From an uncultured Bacteroidota bacterium (GTDB lineage Bacteria; Bacteroidota; Bacteroidia; Flavobacteriales; Flavobacteriaceae): 64,000 bases of DNA. The DNA lies in assembly GCA_902626585.1 (NCBI GenBank), contig CACOGA010000004.1, positions 41,422 to 105,421 of the forward strand, given 5' to 3'. The notes under the pieces are model-generated. The model worked only from the letters and a program-made list of their open reading frames with translations. It was not told the DNA's origin and made no database searches. Of the stretch, positions 19,781 through 27,881 are shown in pieces. The position numbers were made by a program, and so were the translations under genes. How positions within the stretch are numbered: position 1 is the first letter of the stretch; every line of letters starts with the position of its first letter.

Positions 19781-21805
19781 GTGTTGAAAAAAGCATTATT
19801 ACTATTAACAATTCTTTCTGTAAATTTTTTAATTTCTCAAGATAATGACTTTATTGAAATTAATATCAATGCTACTGTATTGGACTATGATAGTCAGAAT
19901 GAGATACCATTTTCTGAGGTAAAATTCTTAAATAAGAACATAGGTGCGATTTCTGACAATGATGGGAAATTCTCATTGAACTATTTGCAAAGAAGCATTA
20001 AAAAGAATGATATTTTTATGATTTCAGCCTATGGTTATGATACCATAAAAACAACAGCAGATAATCTATATAAATTTTTAAATAACACTAATAAATTCTA
20101 TTTAAAGAAAACTAATAATTCATCTTCATGGTTTAATGAAGAAGACGAAAGTGATAATTTCATATTTGGAAAGGTTTTTAGTGTAAAAGGCCCTATTCAG
20201 GGAGCTTCAATAAAAGTTAAAAATTCTCTGATTGAAGCTAAATCAGATTTTGAAGGTTTTTTTAAAATCAAAGCAGATGTAAATGATGTCATTGTAATTA
20301 ACTTTTTAGGAATGACAGAAAAACAAATGCTAATTGAGAATTTAGATGATAAGTATATTTTACTTAAAACTGATGCACAAATTTTAGATCAAGTAACTAT
20401 TACCGGTACAACTGAATTGAGTGATGAGGTTGATACCGGCTATGGTAAGAGAAAGAAAAAATCTATTGGGTTCTCAACTTCAACCATTACATCAGACGAT
20501 ATCTCACCTGGTGCTGTTTCAATAGTAGATGCAATTCGTGGCAAATTCACCAATGTTCAAGTCGCATATAATCAAGACGGGGCAGCAACGGGAAATAAAA
20601 CTCAAATTTATGTTAGGGGTGGCTCACTTTCTATTAATAATTCGGCTGCAGCTATTTTTGATATTGAGGGTCTGATATATAATGAAGTTCCTGATTTTAT
20701 TGATCCACAACAGATTGAAAGTATTACACTACTAAGATCTCTTGCTGCTACAAACCGCTATGGAAGCCAAGGAAGAGGTGGAGTATTTTTGGTGAAAATG
20801 AAATCCCTATCGAGAAAAGCTCAAAGGCTATTAGACAACCTAAAAGTCAAAGGGAATGATTACAAAGAACAAACACCAAGTATCATTCTTGATTCGTTAA
20901 AGCCAAACTATATCAATGATTACAGCTCAACAAAATCTTTAGATGAAGCTAAAAACCAATTTTTAAGACTTAGTAATGAGATTTATAAATTGTCCGTGAA
21001 ATTTCACATTGAATCGTTCAACTATTTTAAAAATATCGATACAGATTTTGCAATTAGCATATTAAAGTCTATTGCTAAAAAGGCAAAAGATAACCCGAAA
21101 GCTTTAAAAACTATTGCATACCATCTTGAGAAGATTGGGGACTTTCAAAATGCAAAAACTATATATCAAAGATTATTATTAATTAGACCACTAGATGAAC
21201 AATCTTACAGAGATTTAGTGTTAATTTATAAAGAAAATCAAGACTATGAATTAGCAGCTAGTCTTTATAACTTAATGTTAAATAATAAAATCAAAAATGT
21301 TAATATGCTTGGCCTTCAAGAAACTGTGGTCAATGAAGCTGCACATTTATATTGGACTAAGTTTGACAAGCTGAGCCAAACTGATTTTCCCTTAAAAACA
21401 CTAAAAACCTACATACCAAAAAATGATTGGAGAAAGTTTGGGTTTGATTATAGAATCATTTTTGACTGGAATGATCCTGCGGTTGAATTTAATGTACAAT
21501 TTGTTGATCCAAAAAATAAATATTACAATTGGTCTCACACAATATTGGATGATAGAGATTTATTAGAAGATGAGCTAAATTATGGATACAACACCGAGGA
21601 GTTTATAATTGAGAAATCAGACCGTGGCAAGTGGATAATTAATATTGAAAATTATTCAATTCAAGATAATTCAAATCCAACTTACATAAAATATACAGTT
21701 TATAAAAATTATGGTAGACCTAACGAGATTAAAAAGGTTGAGGTTATCAATTTAGATAAGCTTAGTCAAAAGGTCAATCTTGATATTCTGAGGTACTATA
21801 ACTAG
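19781..21805 (+). CDS. Carboxypeptidase-regulatory/TonB-plug domain protein lacking a beta-barrel
   Basis: A 674-residue secreted protein. After a signal peptide come two carboxypeptidase-D regulatory-like repeats (about 25-110 and 125-205), then a TonB-dependent-receptor plug (GAVSIVDAIRGKFTNVQV, IYVRGGS, VFLVKMK; about 230-345). Instead of a barrel, the remaining 330 residues hold helical TPR-like segments (NPKALKTIAYHLEKIGDFQ) and a C-terminal beta-rich part. The start is GTG, directly followed by a TTG in frame. A full receptor would need about 1000 residues. The function is unknown; a periplasmic or surface scaffold is inference. Confidence 0.75.
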   Translation: MLKKALLLLTILSVNFLISQDNDFIEININATVLDYDSQNEIPFSEVKFLNKNIGAISDNDGKFSLNYLQRSIKKNDIFMISAYGYDTIKTTADNLYKFLNNTNKFYLKKTNNSSSWFNEEDESDNFIFGKVFSVKGPIQGASIKVKNSLIEAKSDFEGFFKIKADVNDVIVINFLGMTEKQMLIENLDDKYILLKTDAQILDQVTITGTTELSDEVDTGYGKRKKKSIGFSTSTITSDDISPGAVSIVDAIRGKFTNVQVAYNQDGAATGNKTQIYVRGGSLSINNSAAAIFDIEGLIYNEVPDFIDPQQIESITLLRSLAATNRYGSQGRGGVFLVKMKSLSRKAQRLLDNLKVKGNDYKEQTPSIILDSLKPNYINDYSSTKSLDEAKNQFLRLSNEIYKLSVKFHIESFNYFKNIDTDFAISILKSIAKKAKDNPKALKTIAYHLEKIGDFQNAKTIYQRLLLIRPLDEQSYRDLVLIYKENQDYELAASLYNLMLNNKIKNVNMLGLQETVVNEAAHLYWTKFDKLSQTDFPLKTLKTYIPKNDWRKFGFDYRIIFDWNDPAVEFNVQFVDPKNKYYNWSHTILDDRDLLEDELNYGYNTEEFIIEKSDRGKWIINIENYSIQDNSNPTYIKYTVYKNYGRPNEIKKVEVINLDKLSQKVNLDILRYYN

Positions 21806-22212
21806 CAATGCTCGTTATATGCTCCCATTAAGTTTTGAGAAATCATTTCAGCAGATCTTCCTTCAATATGATGTCTTTCCAGCATATGTACTAATTCACC
21901 ATCTTTAAATAATGCTATTGCTGGTGAGCTAGGTGGGAAAGGGGCTAAATAATATCTTACTTTTTCAACAGCCTCTCTATCAACTCCGGCAAATGCTGTT
22001 GTTAGGTTATCGGGTTTTTTTTCGTTTAAAAGGCTTGTTAATGCACCGGGTCTTGCATTGGCTGCAGCACACCCACAAACTGAGTTGACAACAACTAGCG
22101 TTGTGCCTTTGTTAGCAATCATTTCGTCAACATCGCTAACTGATTTTAGCTCAGTAAAACCATGATCTGTAAGTTGTTTCCTCATCGGTAAAACTAGTTC
22201 CTCTGGGTACAT
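21802..22212 (-). CDS. Bacilliredoxin (BrxA/BrxB, YphP/YqiW family)
   Basis: A thioredoxin-fold protein of 136 residues that in Bacillus removes bacillithiol from oxidised proteins. The active site is CGC (Cys46 and Cys48, in NSVCGCAAANARPG), which is the family signature. FAGVDREAVEKVR and the C-terminal RHHIEGRSAEMI also match. Its presence in a Bacteroidota genome fits bacillithiol-like thiol chemistry or general disulfide control. It overlaps the convergent plug-protein stop by 4 bp. Confidence 0.92.
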   Translation of the reverse strand: MYPEELVLPMRKQLTDHGFTELKSVSDVDEMIANKGTTLVVVNSVCGCAAANARPGALTSLLNEKKPDNLTTAFAGVDREAVEKVRYYLAPFPPSSPAIALFKDGELVHMLERHHIEGRSAEMISQNLMGAYNEHC

Positions 22213-22298
22213 ATCTAGAATAATTATAAATTAATGCAAATATAAAACGTTTTCTGATAATATTTGATTTGTTTTATTATTTTCGTCAAAACATATTT

Positions 22299-23156
22299 AT
22301 GGAAAATATAGCGACTACTTTGGAAGATTTTTTTGTTGGTTTAGGCAACCCTATATTACAAGCTTTTATTGCAGGATTATTTACCTGGATACTAACAGCA
22401 CTTGGAGCTGGATTAGTTTTCTTTTTTAAGTCTGCTAACCGAAAGTTACTAGATGCTTCACTCGGCTTTACAGGTGGTGTAATGATAGCTGCAAGTTTTT
22501 GGTCACTTTTATCACCGGCTATTGATGCTGTAGAAAAGCAACATGAATTAGGGCTAACAAGTCTGCCTTCATTTTTACCTCCTGCAATAGGTTTTTTTCT
22601 GGGCGCATTTTTCATATATTTCCTGGACAAGAAAATCCCACACTTACATTTATTTAAAAAAATTGAGGAAGCAGAGGGTCCAAAGACTGACTTAAAAAAA
22701 ACCGAATTATTAGTTCTTGCAATTGCAATTCATAATATACCTGAGGGGCTCGCTGTTGGAGTAGCTTTTGGAGCTATTGCATCTGGAATGGATATTGGAT
22801 TTACACTTGGTGGTGCGATTGCACTTGCTATAGGAATGGGGTTACAAAATGCCCCAGAAGGATTTGCTGTTTCTATGCCAATGCGACGAGCTGGATTTAG
22901 CAGATTTAAATCTTGGCAATGGGGGCAATTATCAGCGATTGTTGAACCACTTTTTGCTGTTATTGGTGCTGCAATTGTGATTTTGGTATACCCAATCCTT
23001 CCTTATGCATTAGCTTTTGCAGCTGGAGCAATGATATTTATTGTTGTAGAGGAGGTAGTTCCAGAAAGTCAAAGCGGTGGAAATGCTGACATAGCTACAA
23101 TGGGGCTGATTGCAGGGTTTATTGTTATGATGTGTTTAGACGTAGCACTTGGCTAG
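22299..23156 (+). CDS. ZIP family divalent metal transporter
   Basis: An inner-membrane importer for Zn2+ or other divalent metals. The protein has about eight membrane helices. The metal-site helices are HNIPEGLAVGVAFG and GLQNAPEGFAVSMPMR, the hallmark of ZupT/GufA-like ZIPs. The ATG at 22299 (MENIATTLEDFF) is preferred over an in-frame TTG ten codons earlier. It converges with a P19-like iron protein gene, with 1 bp between the stops, making a local metal-handling group with SCO1. Confidence 0.88.
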   Translation: MENIATTLEDFFVGLGNPILQAFIAGLFTWILTALGAGLVFFFKSANRKLLDASLGFTGGVMIAASFWSLLSPAIDAVEKQHELGLTSLPSFLPPAIGFFLGAFFIYFLDKKIPHLHLFKKIEEAEGPKTDLKKTELLVLAIAIHNIPEGLAVGVAFGAIASGMDIGFTLGGAIALAIGMGLQNAPEGFAVSMPMRRAGFSRFKSWQWGQLSAIVEPLFAVIGAAIVILVYPILPYALAFAAGAMIFIVVEEVVPESQSGGNADIATMGLIAGFIVMMCLDVALG

Positions 23157-23157
23157 T

Positions 23158-23697
23158 TTATTGTCTTGAAGCATTAGCTATTTCCTCAAAATTTACATTT
23201 TTGTAAGAAAAATATTTTTTACTCATAAGTTTTTCTCCGTACATATCTAGCCAGTCTTTGTGTAGCGAAAGCTCAATATTTGTAGGAGGTATTATATTAA
23301 ATTCAACTGTGTATAACTCATCTTTTTCCCCTGGCAAGGATATGTTTCTTGCATAATGATAGTTGTCAATGAGATTAATATGTGGGACCAAATCTATGAA
23401 TGTGCTTAACCCAGTTTTCTGGTTAGTAACTTTTGAGGTAATATGTAAATATGCAACGAAACCGCCTTCAGGTGTTCCATCAGGTGTATTTTTATTATCC
23501 CAATTCACACGAGCCTCAATATGGATATTTGTCTCATTTTCTTTAAGATGCATACCTAGAGGCATAACATGATCTTTAATGGCTCCTTCAAAAATAAATA
23601 CGATTCCAGGGTCAACAGTTTCCTCACCGATTACCAATTCTTGTGAGGTAAGAAAGTTAAATTTTAAAAGAAAAGTTGCAAGTAAGATATATTTCAT
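23158..23697 (-). CDS. P19/Tp34-like periplasmic iron-transport protein
   Basis: A 179-residue secreted protein (signal to about residue 18, ...LTSQ). The mature part resembles the P19/Tp34 family (Iron_transport): MPLGMHLKENETNIHIEARV, then PEGGFVAYLHITSKV, DLVPHINLIDNYHYARNI and YTVEFNIIPPT. In that family conserved Met, His and acidic residues bind Cu/Fe, normally together with an FTR1 permease; no FTR1 is seen here. It lies 3 bp after the SCO1-like gene, so the two appear co-transcribed. Confidence 0.75.
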   Translation of the reverse strand: MKYILLATFLLKFNFLTSQELVIGEETVDPGIVFIFEGAIKDHVMPLGMHLKENETNIHIEARVNWDNKNTPDGTPEGGFVAYLHITSKVTNQKTGLSTFIDLVPHINLIDNYHYARNISLPGEKDELYTVEFNIIPPTNIELSLHKDWLDMYGEKLMSKKYFSYKNVNFEEIANASRQ

Positions 23698-23700
23698 TTT

Positions 23701-24378
23701 TTAATTTTTATAAGATTGTTTAAGAATTTCTATGTCTTTCAATAGCCGATTTATTTCTTCCGAATTTGTTCCATCATAAAAACCTCTGATTTGTTTTTCT
23801 TTATCAATAAGCATGAAATTTTCAGTATGAATCATATCAAATTCATTAAAGTTGCTGTCTTCAACAGCAAGATAGGATTTTCTTGCAAGTTCATAGATTT
23901 GTTTTTTATCTCCGGTCACAAGATTCCACTTCGAATCATCAACATTATTTTCAATGGCATATTCTTTAAGTCTTTTTACTGTGTCAACCTCAGGAATCAC
24001 CGTGTGAGATAAAAGTAAAATTTCATTGTCATTTTTAAGTTCTTCTTGTAGTTCGAACATGTTTTTGGTCATCACAGGGCATATATCCTGACATGTTGTA
24101 AAGAAAAAGTCAGCAACATAAATTTTATCTTTGTAGTCGGCTTGTGTAATTTCTTTTCCGTTCTGATTAGTTAATATAAAATCTGAGATTTTATGATATT
24201 TTGAAACATGGATTATTGATGAATCAACTAATTTCTCATTCACTTCTGCTGGTTGGTATATAGGCAAGGTTTCTATGGGTTTCAAAATTGTATAAAACAG
24301 TGATATTGTAGCAGTAGAAAAAACTAAAATAAGCCCTATACTAATAAAATCTCTTTTTCTAAATAATTTCAAGTTCAA
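23701..24378 (-). CDS. SCO1/SenC family copper-binding protein
   Basis: A thioredoxin-fold, membrane-anchored protein (helix about 10-32) that delivers copper to, or reduces, the CuA site of cytochrome c oxidase. The copper ligands are present: Cys96 and Cys100 in FFTTCQDICPVMTKN, and His184 in MIHTENFML. It is transcribed ahead of the P19-like gene, suggesting joint expression of two metal-binding periplasmic proteins. Confidence 0.9.
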   Translation of the reverse strand: MNLKLFRKRDFISIGLILVFSTATISLFYTILKPIETLPIYQPAEVNEKLVDSSIIHVSKYHKISDFILTNQNGKEITQADYKDKIYVADFFFTTCQDICPVMTKNMFELQEELKNDNEILLLSHTVIPEVDTVKRLKEYAIENNVDDSKWNLVTGDKKQIYELARKSYLAVEDSNFNEFDMIHTENFMLIDKEKQIRGFYDGTNSEEINRLLKDIEILKQSYKN

Positions 24379-24395
24379 TTAAATTTTGTGGTATG

Positions 24396-24403
24396 CAAAA
24401 ATA
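24396..24403 (-). promoter_or_regulatory. -7 box for SCO1-P19 genes
   Basis: TATTTTTG on the minus strand, an exact TAnnTTTG match 18 bp before the SCO1-like ATG. Confidence 0.45.
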
Positions 24404-24459
24404 CAACAGTTTTATATTAAATAATCAAAATAGATATTTTTAATTTACTATTAATCAAT

Positions 24460-24467
24460 TACTTTTG
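24460..24467 (+). promoter_or_regulatory. rseP promoter -7 box
   Basis: TACTTTTG, an exact TAnnTTTG match 20 bp before the rseP ATG; it is divergent from the SCO1 box. Confidence 0.5.
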
Positions 24468-24487
24468 TCAGCTAATTAATCAAGTCT

Positions 24488-25834
24488 ATGGAAATTTTAA
24501 TTAAAGTTTCACAATTTATTTTAAGCCTTTCTCTAATTATTGTTTTGCATGAGTTTGGTCATTATTGGCCAGCAAGATATTTTAAAATAAAAGTTGAAAA
24601 GTTTTATTTGTTTTTCGATGTAAATTTTTCACTATTCAAGAAAAAAATAGGTGAAACTGAGTGGGGTATAGGTTGGCTACCTCTTGGTGGATATGTAAAG
24701 ATTGCCGGAATGATTGATGAAAGTATGGACAAGGAGCAAATGGCCAAACCTCCACAATCATGGGAATTTAGATCTAAACCATCATGGCAAAGACTTATAA
24801 TCATGTTGGGTGGGGTGACAATCAATTTTATTTTAGCAATTATTATTTATATAGGCTTAGCATATAGCTATGGTTCATCTTCAATTTCACTGGATTCGAT
24901 AGATGATGGTTTTGTAATAACTAATCCAATTTTGACTGAAGCAGGTTTTGAGACTGGTGATAAAATAATCACTGTTGACGGACAAAAATTAGATACGTAT
25001 TCTGACTTAAGAAAATCCATTATAGGTTCAACAAATTATCAAGTTGAGAGAAATGGTAATATTATTGAAATTCAATTACCGGTTGATTTTCTTGGGAAAT
25101 TATCATCAAGTGATGACATGTCTTCGTTTGAATTTAGAATGCCATTCATAATTCAAAGTGTAGCAGATGAGTCTTTAAATAAAGATTATGATATTCGACA
25201 AGGAGATAGGATAGTTTCAATTAATGGCCAAGAAACAAAGTATGTTGATCAGCTAGTACCAATTCTTGAACAAAATAATAATCGAACTATTGAAGTAGAA
25301 ATTTTAAGGGATTCATTTACTATTAAAAAAACTCTTAATGTTAATGAAGATGGCAAACTAGGTATTATGCATGGTGCAACTGTACAAAACATGGTTGACC
25401 TAGGCCTCATGGAAGTTTCGAATAACTCATATTCTTTTTTAGAAAGTATTTCTGTAGGAACAAATAATTTTGTTTCTTTTATGGGCTTTTATTTTGATCA
25501 ACTAGTAGCTATTTTTAACCCAAACACCGGAGCATATAAAGGACTTGGAGGTTTTATTGCTATAGGTAATATTTTCCCATCTTCCTGGGATTGGCAATCA
25601 TTTTGGAATACGACAGCTCTCCTTTCGGTAATGCTTGGAGTTTTAAATTTATTACCTATTCCTGCTTTGGATGGTGGACATGCAATGTTCTTAGTTTATG
25701 AAATGGTTTCGGGTAGAAAACCCTCAGATAAATTTATGGAAACAGTGCAAGTAATAGGTTTCATAATTTTATTGGCATTGGTCATATTTGCTAATGGTAA
25801 TGACATTTATAAGCTATTTAATTTTATTGTTTGA
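24488..25834 (+). CDS. rseP: RIP zinc metalloprotease RseP (site-2 protease)
   Basis: An intramembrane protease that cuts anti-sigma factors and leftover signal peptides within the inner membrane. The zinc site HEFGH lies at residues 21-25 in the first helix, and the LDG motif is NLLPIPALDGGH near the C-terminus. PDZ-like regions occupy about residues 130-310 (ITNPILTEAGFETGDKIITV; YDIRQGDRIVSINGQ). The length of 448 residues is normal. It is followed 1 bp later by a membrane reductase-like gene. Confidence 0.95.
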   Translation: MEILIKVSQFILSLSLIIVLHEFGHYWPARYFKIKVEKFYLFFDVNFSLFKKKIGETEWGIGWLPLGGYVKIAGMIDESMDKEQMAKPPQSWEFRSKPSWQRLIIMLGGVTINFILAIIIYIGLAYSYGSSSISLDSIDDGFVITNPILTEAGFETGDKIITVDGQKLDTYSDLRKSIIGSTNYQVERNGNIIEIQLPVDFLGKLSSSDDMSSFEFRMPFIIQSVADESLNKDYDIRQGDRIVSINGQETKYVDQLVPILEQNNNRTIEVEILRDSFTIKKTLNVNEDGKLGIMHGATVQNMVDLGLMEVSNNSYSFLESISVGTNNFVSFMGFYFDQLVAIFNPNTGAYKGLGGFIAIGNIFPSSWDWQSFWNTTALLSVMLGVLNLLPIPALDGGHAMFLVYEMVSGRKPSDKFMETVQVIGFIILLALVIFANGNDIYKLFNFIV

Positions 25835-25835
25835 T

Positions 25836-26576
25836 ATGGGATGGTTCTATATTTTACTATCCCTTTGGATTTTTATAGGACTATGTACTTTTATATATTT
25901 AATTTTCTCAAAAACTATTGCTCCATACGGTAGACACTCTAATTCAGAATGGGGAATTACTATTGATAATAAATGGGGGTGGTTTTGGATGGAACTACCT
26001 GCTCTGGTTTTAATGCCTGTAATAGTTTTAATTTCACCTGTTGAAAAAAATAAAATCATAATATTAATTCTTTCATTATGGATTTTACATTATTTCTACA
26101 GAGCGATATTATTCCCAATTAAATTAAAAACCAAAGGAAAGAAAATGCCTGTAGTAATTGTCATTAGTGCATTCATTTTTAATTTATTTAATGGTTTTTT
26201 TGTTGGTTATGAAATAGGATATATATCACAAACTGATTTTGGAATTAACACATTAATTGGACTAATTATCTTTTTTACTGGAATGTACATTAACAGGTCC
26301 TCAGATAATAAATTAATATCATTACGCAAAGAAAACAAAGAGTATCAAATTCCTCATGGGGGTATGTTTCAATATATTTCCTGTCCAAACCATTTTGGTG
26401 AAATTGTTGAGTGGACAGGTTTTGCAATAATTGTTTGTAGTCTGGGAACTTTAAGTTTTGCATTATGGACCGCATTTAACTTAATTCCAAGAGCCTTAAA
26501 TCATCATAATTGGTATATTAAATCTTTTAAAGAATATCCTTCCAAAAGAAAAGCAGTAATTCCCTTTATTGCTTAA
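25836..26576 (+). CDS. Steroid 5-alpha-reductase-like membrane protein (DUF1295 type)
   Basis: A polytopic membrane protein of about 246 residues with roughly six helices. The C-terminus matches the 3-oxo-5-alpha-steroid 4-dehydrogenase fold: HGGMFQYISCPNHFGEIVEW, ALNHHNWYIKSFKEYP and a final KRKAVIPFIA, the NADPH-binding end. Bacterial members have unknown lipid-like substrates. The ATG at 25836 is preferred over one 48 bp earlier, which would overlap rseP for 16 codons. Confidence 0.8.
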   Translation: MGWFYILLSLWIFIGLCTFIYLIFSKTIAPYGRHSNSEWGITIDNKWGWFWMELPALVLMPVIVLISPVEKNKIIILILSLWILHYFYRAILFPIKLKTKGKKMPVVIVISAFIFNLFNGFFVGYEIGYISQTDFGINTLIGLIIFFTGMYINRSSDNKLISLRKENKEYQIPHGGMFQYISCPNHFGEIVEWTGFAIIVCSLGTLSFALWTAFNLIPRALNHHNWYIKSFKEYPSKRKAVIPFIA

Positions 26577-26630
26577 ATTTTCAGATATTAAGATTTAATT
26601 AAAAAAAAATCAAATTTTAAAAATATTACA

Positions 26631-26638
26631 TATATTTG
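26631..26638 (+). promoter_or_regulatory. tRNA-Asn promoter -7 box
   Basis: TATATTTG, an exact TAnnTTTG match 19 bp before the tRNA. The same octamer stands before tRNA-Pro at the end of the window. Confidence 0.6.
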
Positions 26639-26657
26639 CCCTCACTGAAAAGTAAAT

Positions 26658-26731
26658 TCCTCCTTAGCTCAGTTGGTTAGAGCATCTGACTGTTAATCAG
26701 AGGGTCCTTGGTTCGAGCCCAAGAGGGGGAG
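26658..26731 (+). tRNA. tRNA-Asn (anticodon GTT)
   Basis: A complete cloverleaf: acceptor stem TCCTCCT/AGGGGGA (one T-G pair), D-arm with AGCTCAGTTGGTTAGAGC, anticodon stem TCTGA/TCAGA around the loop CTGTTAA (anticodon GTT), and T-arm CTTGG-TTCGAGC-CCAAG. The discriminator base is G and CCA is not encoded. A terminator follows, and repeats that look like recombinase sites lie just beyond, so this tRNA is a probable integration target. Confidence 0.97.
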
Positions 26732-26759
26732 CAAGCGAAACCGCTACACTACACAGAAT

Positions 26760-26792
26760 AAAGCCTTCGAGAAATCGGAGGTTTCTTTTTTT
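26760..26792 (+). terminator. Rho-independent terminator after tRNA-Asn
   Basis: Stem CCTTCGA / TCGGAGG with a GAAA loop, followed by a T-rich run (TTTCTTTTTTT). Confidence 0.75.
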
Positions 26793-26820
26793 AATAGTTA
26801 CAAGTTAAAGGTACAATTTT

Positions 26821-26867
26821 TTGGCAGTTATATGGCAGTCCTTATAAAAAGTGGTAACTATATGGCA
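26821..26867. repeat. Direct TGGCA repeats beside tRNA-Asn (possible recombinase arm sites)
   Basis: TGGCAGTTATATGGCA begins at 26822, and a third ACTATATGGCA follows from 26857. The TGGCA units are direct repeats, 11 bp apart in the first pair. A related pair stands at 30817. The position just past a tRNA fits arm-type sites of a tyrosine integrase, but no integrase gene is present. Confidence 0.4.
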
Positions 26868-26885
26868 CTCTTTAGCTTTTTCATA

Positions 26886-27425
26886 TTATTTTTTATTGTT
26901 CATTTCTATGCCTGATATTGAAAACATTTGCCAAGAATTACCAACTTTCTTATACATATAAATTCCTCTTCCAGTGAAAATATTTTCATAATTATCATTA
27001 AACCTTGTATATGTAGCATCTAAAGCACAAATATTTTTAGATATCCAAATAACCCTTGATTTCTTTAGTTTACTGTATTTGTAATCATCTTGAACATTTG
27101 CTCTAATCTGCTTATAGAATTTAATTAATTCATCCTCATCATTAATTACAATTGGATTATCAAAAAGAGATAATGTAACTGGAAATGTAAAATAGGTTTT
27201 TATCTTATCAAAATCTGAATACTCAAAAGCCTTACTGTATTCTTCCCATCTTTCAATAATCTTCTTTTCGGTTTCTTTTTTCATTTTAAGAGAATTTGAA
27301 CCACGCTTTTTCTTCATTTGTAACTCCATTTTTTTCTTCATCATTTGATTCATATTCATTTCCTTCTTTTGTATTTGAGAAAATGAGAAAATCGGAATAA
27401 ATAGTAATAGTATTAGCTTTTTCAT
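26886..27425 (-). CDS. Secreted NTF2/SnoaL-like protein
   Basis: A 179-residue exported protein. The signal peptide (MKKLILLLFIPIFSFSQ) is followed by a Met/Lys-rich linker (about 20-55) and then an NTF2-like cone (IIERWEEYSKAFEYSDFDKI ... NSWQMFSISGIEM), a fold used for small-molecule binding or catalysis. No activity can be assigned. The first 32 bp of the gene region are identical to the start of the NHL-protein gene at 28868, and the ATG is part of the junction repeat AACCAACATACGATATG. Confidence 0.7.
   Translation of the reverse strand: MKKLILLLFIPIFSFSQIQKKEMNMNQMMKKKMELQMKKKRGSNSLKMKKETEKKIIERWEEYSKAFEYSDFDKIKTYFTFPVTLSLFDNPIVINDEDELIKFYKQIRANVQDDYKYSKLKKSRVIWISKNICALDATYTRFNDNYENIFTGRGIYMYKKVGNSWQMFSISGIEMNNKK
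27394..27425 (-). repeat. 32-bp signal-peptide-start repeat, copy 1
   Basis: The first 32 bases of the NTF2-like gene (encoding MKKLILLLFI) are identical base for base to 28837-28868, the start of an unrelated propeller gene. A 28-base piece recurs at 30418-30445. Confidence 0.85.
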
Positions 27426-27438
27426 ATCGTATGTTGGT
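27423..27438 (-). repeat. Junction repeat, copy 1 (CATATCGTATGTTGGT)
   Basis: Sense strand of the genes: ACCAACATACGATATG, where the final ATG is the start codon of the NTF2-like gene. CATA-CGA-TATG inside it is a short interrupted palindrome that includes the start codon. Identical 16-mers occur at 27866, 29040 and 33024. Confidence 0.8.
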
Positions 27439-27452
27439 TTTTTTAATCTGAT

Positions 27453-27665
27453 TTATTCAGTTTTATCTTGTTTTGGAAAGTAGTCGTTTTTCCAAAGGTA
27501 AATAACAATAATAATACTTGCACTTAAAGAAATAAGAAATCCATATAAATGTGTATCGAGTCCGAAACGGATGTATTGAATTAAATTATATAAGAAAAAC
27601 ACATCAAAGATAACAGCGCAAAAAAAGATATAATGATTATAGTTTGGAGATTTTAGCTTTTTCAT
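27453..27665 (-). CDS. Small membrane protein, 70 residues
   Basis: Not recognised. Two hydrophobic helices (about 12-30 and 38-57) with a charged tail ending KQDKTE. It begins with MKKLKSPNYN. The ATG overlaps the preceding gene's stop (ATGA), so the two small membrane proteins at 27453 and 27662 are probably made together. Confidence 0.55.
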   Translation of the reverse strand: MKKLKSPNYNHYIFFCAVIFDVFFLYNLIQYIRFGLDTHLYGFLISLSASIIIVIYLWKNDYFPKQDKTE

Positions 27666-27868
27666 TTGTTCGTTTTTTCTTTAACAAACAACTTATTCCA
27701 AAATCCGCCACAATATAGAACTACAAAAAAAATTATCATAAATCTTGCTAATCTTCCATTCTCCCAATCCAATGGATTTAATCGCATTTCAAAAGGAAAA
27801 AAATCGATTGCAACAGCCAGGTAAACAATAAACGTATATATTAAAAATTCTTTATGAGTTTTTTTCAT
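27662..27868 (-). CDS. Small membrane protein, 68 residues
   Basis: Not recognised. Two hydrophobic helices (about 8-25 and 42-62). Its ATG is the last three bases of a junction repeat copy, and the upstream NHL gene stops directly on the other side: the spacer between stop and start is only the 13-base repeat. Confidence 0.55.
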   Translation of the reverse strand: MKKTHKEFLIYTFIVYLAVAIDFFPFEMRLNPLDWENGRLARFMIIFFVVLYCGGFWNKLFVKEKTNK

Positions 27869-27881
27869 ATCGTATGTTGGT
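27866..27881 (-). repeat. Junction repeat, copy 2
   Basis: Same 16-mer as copy 1. It fills the entire 13-bp gap between the stop of the NHL gene (TAA) and the ATG of the 68-residue gene. Confidence 0.8.
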
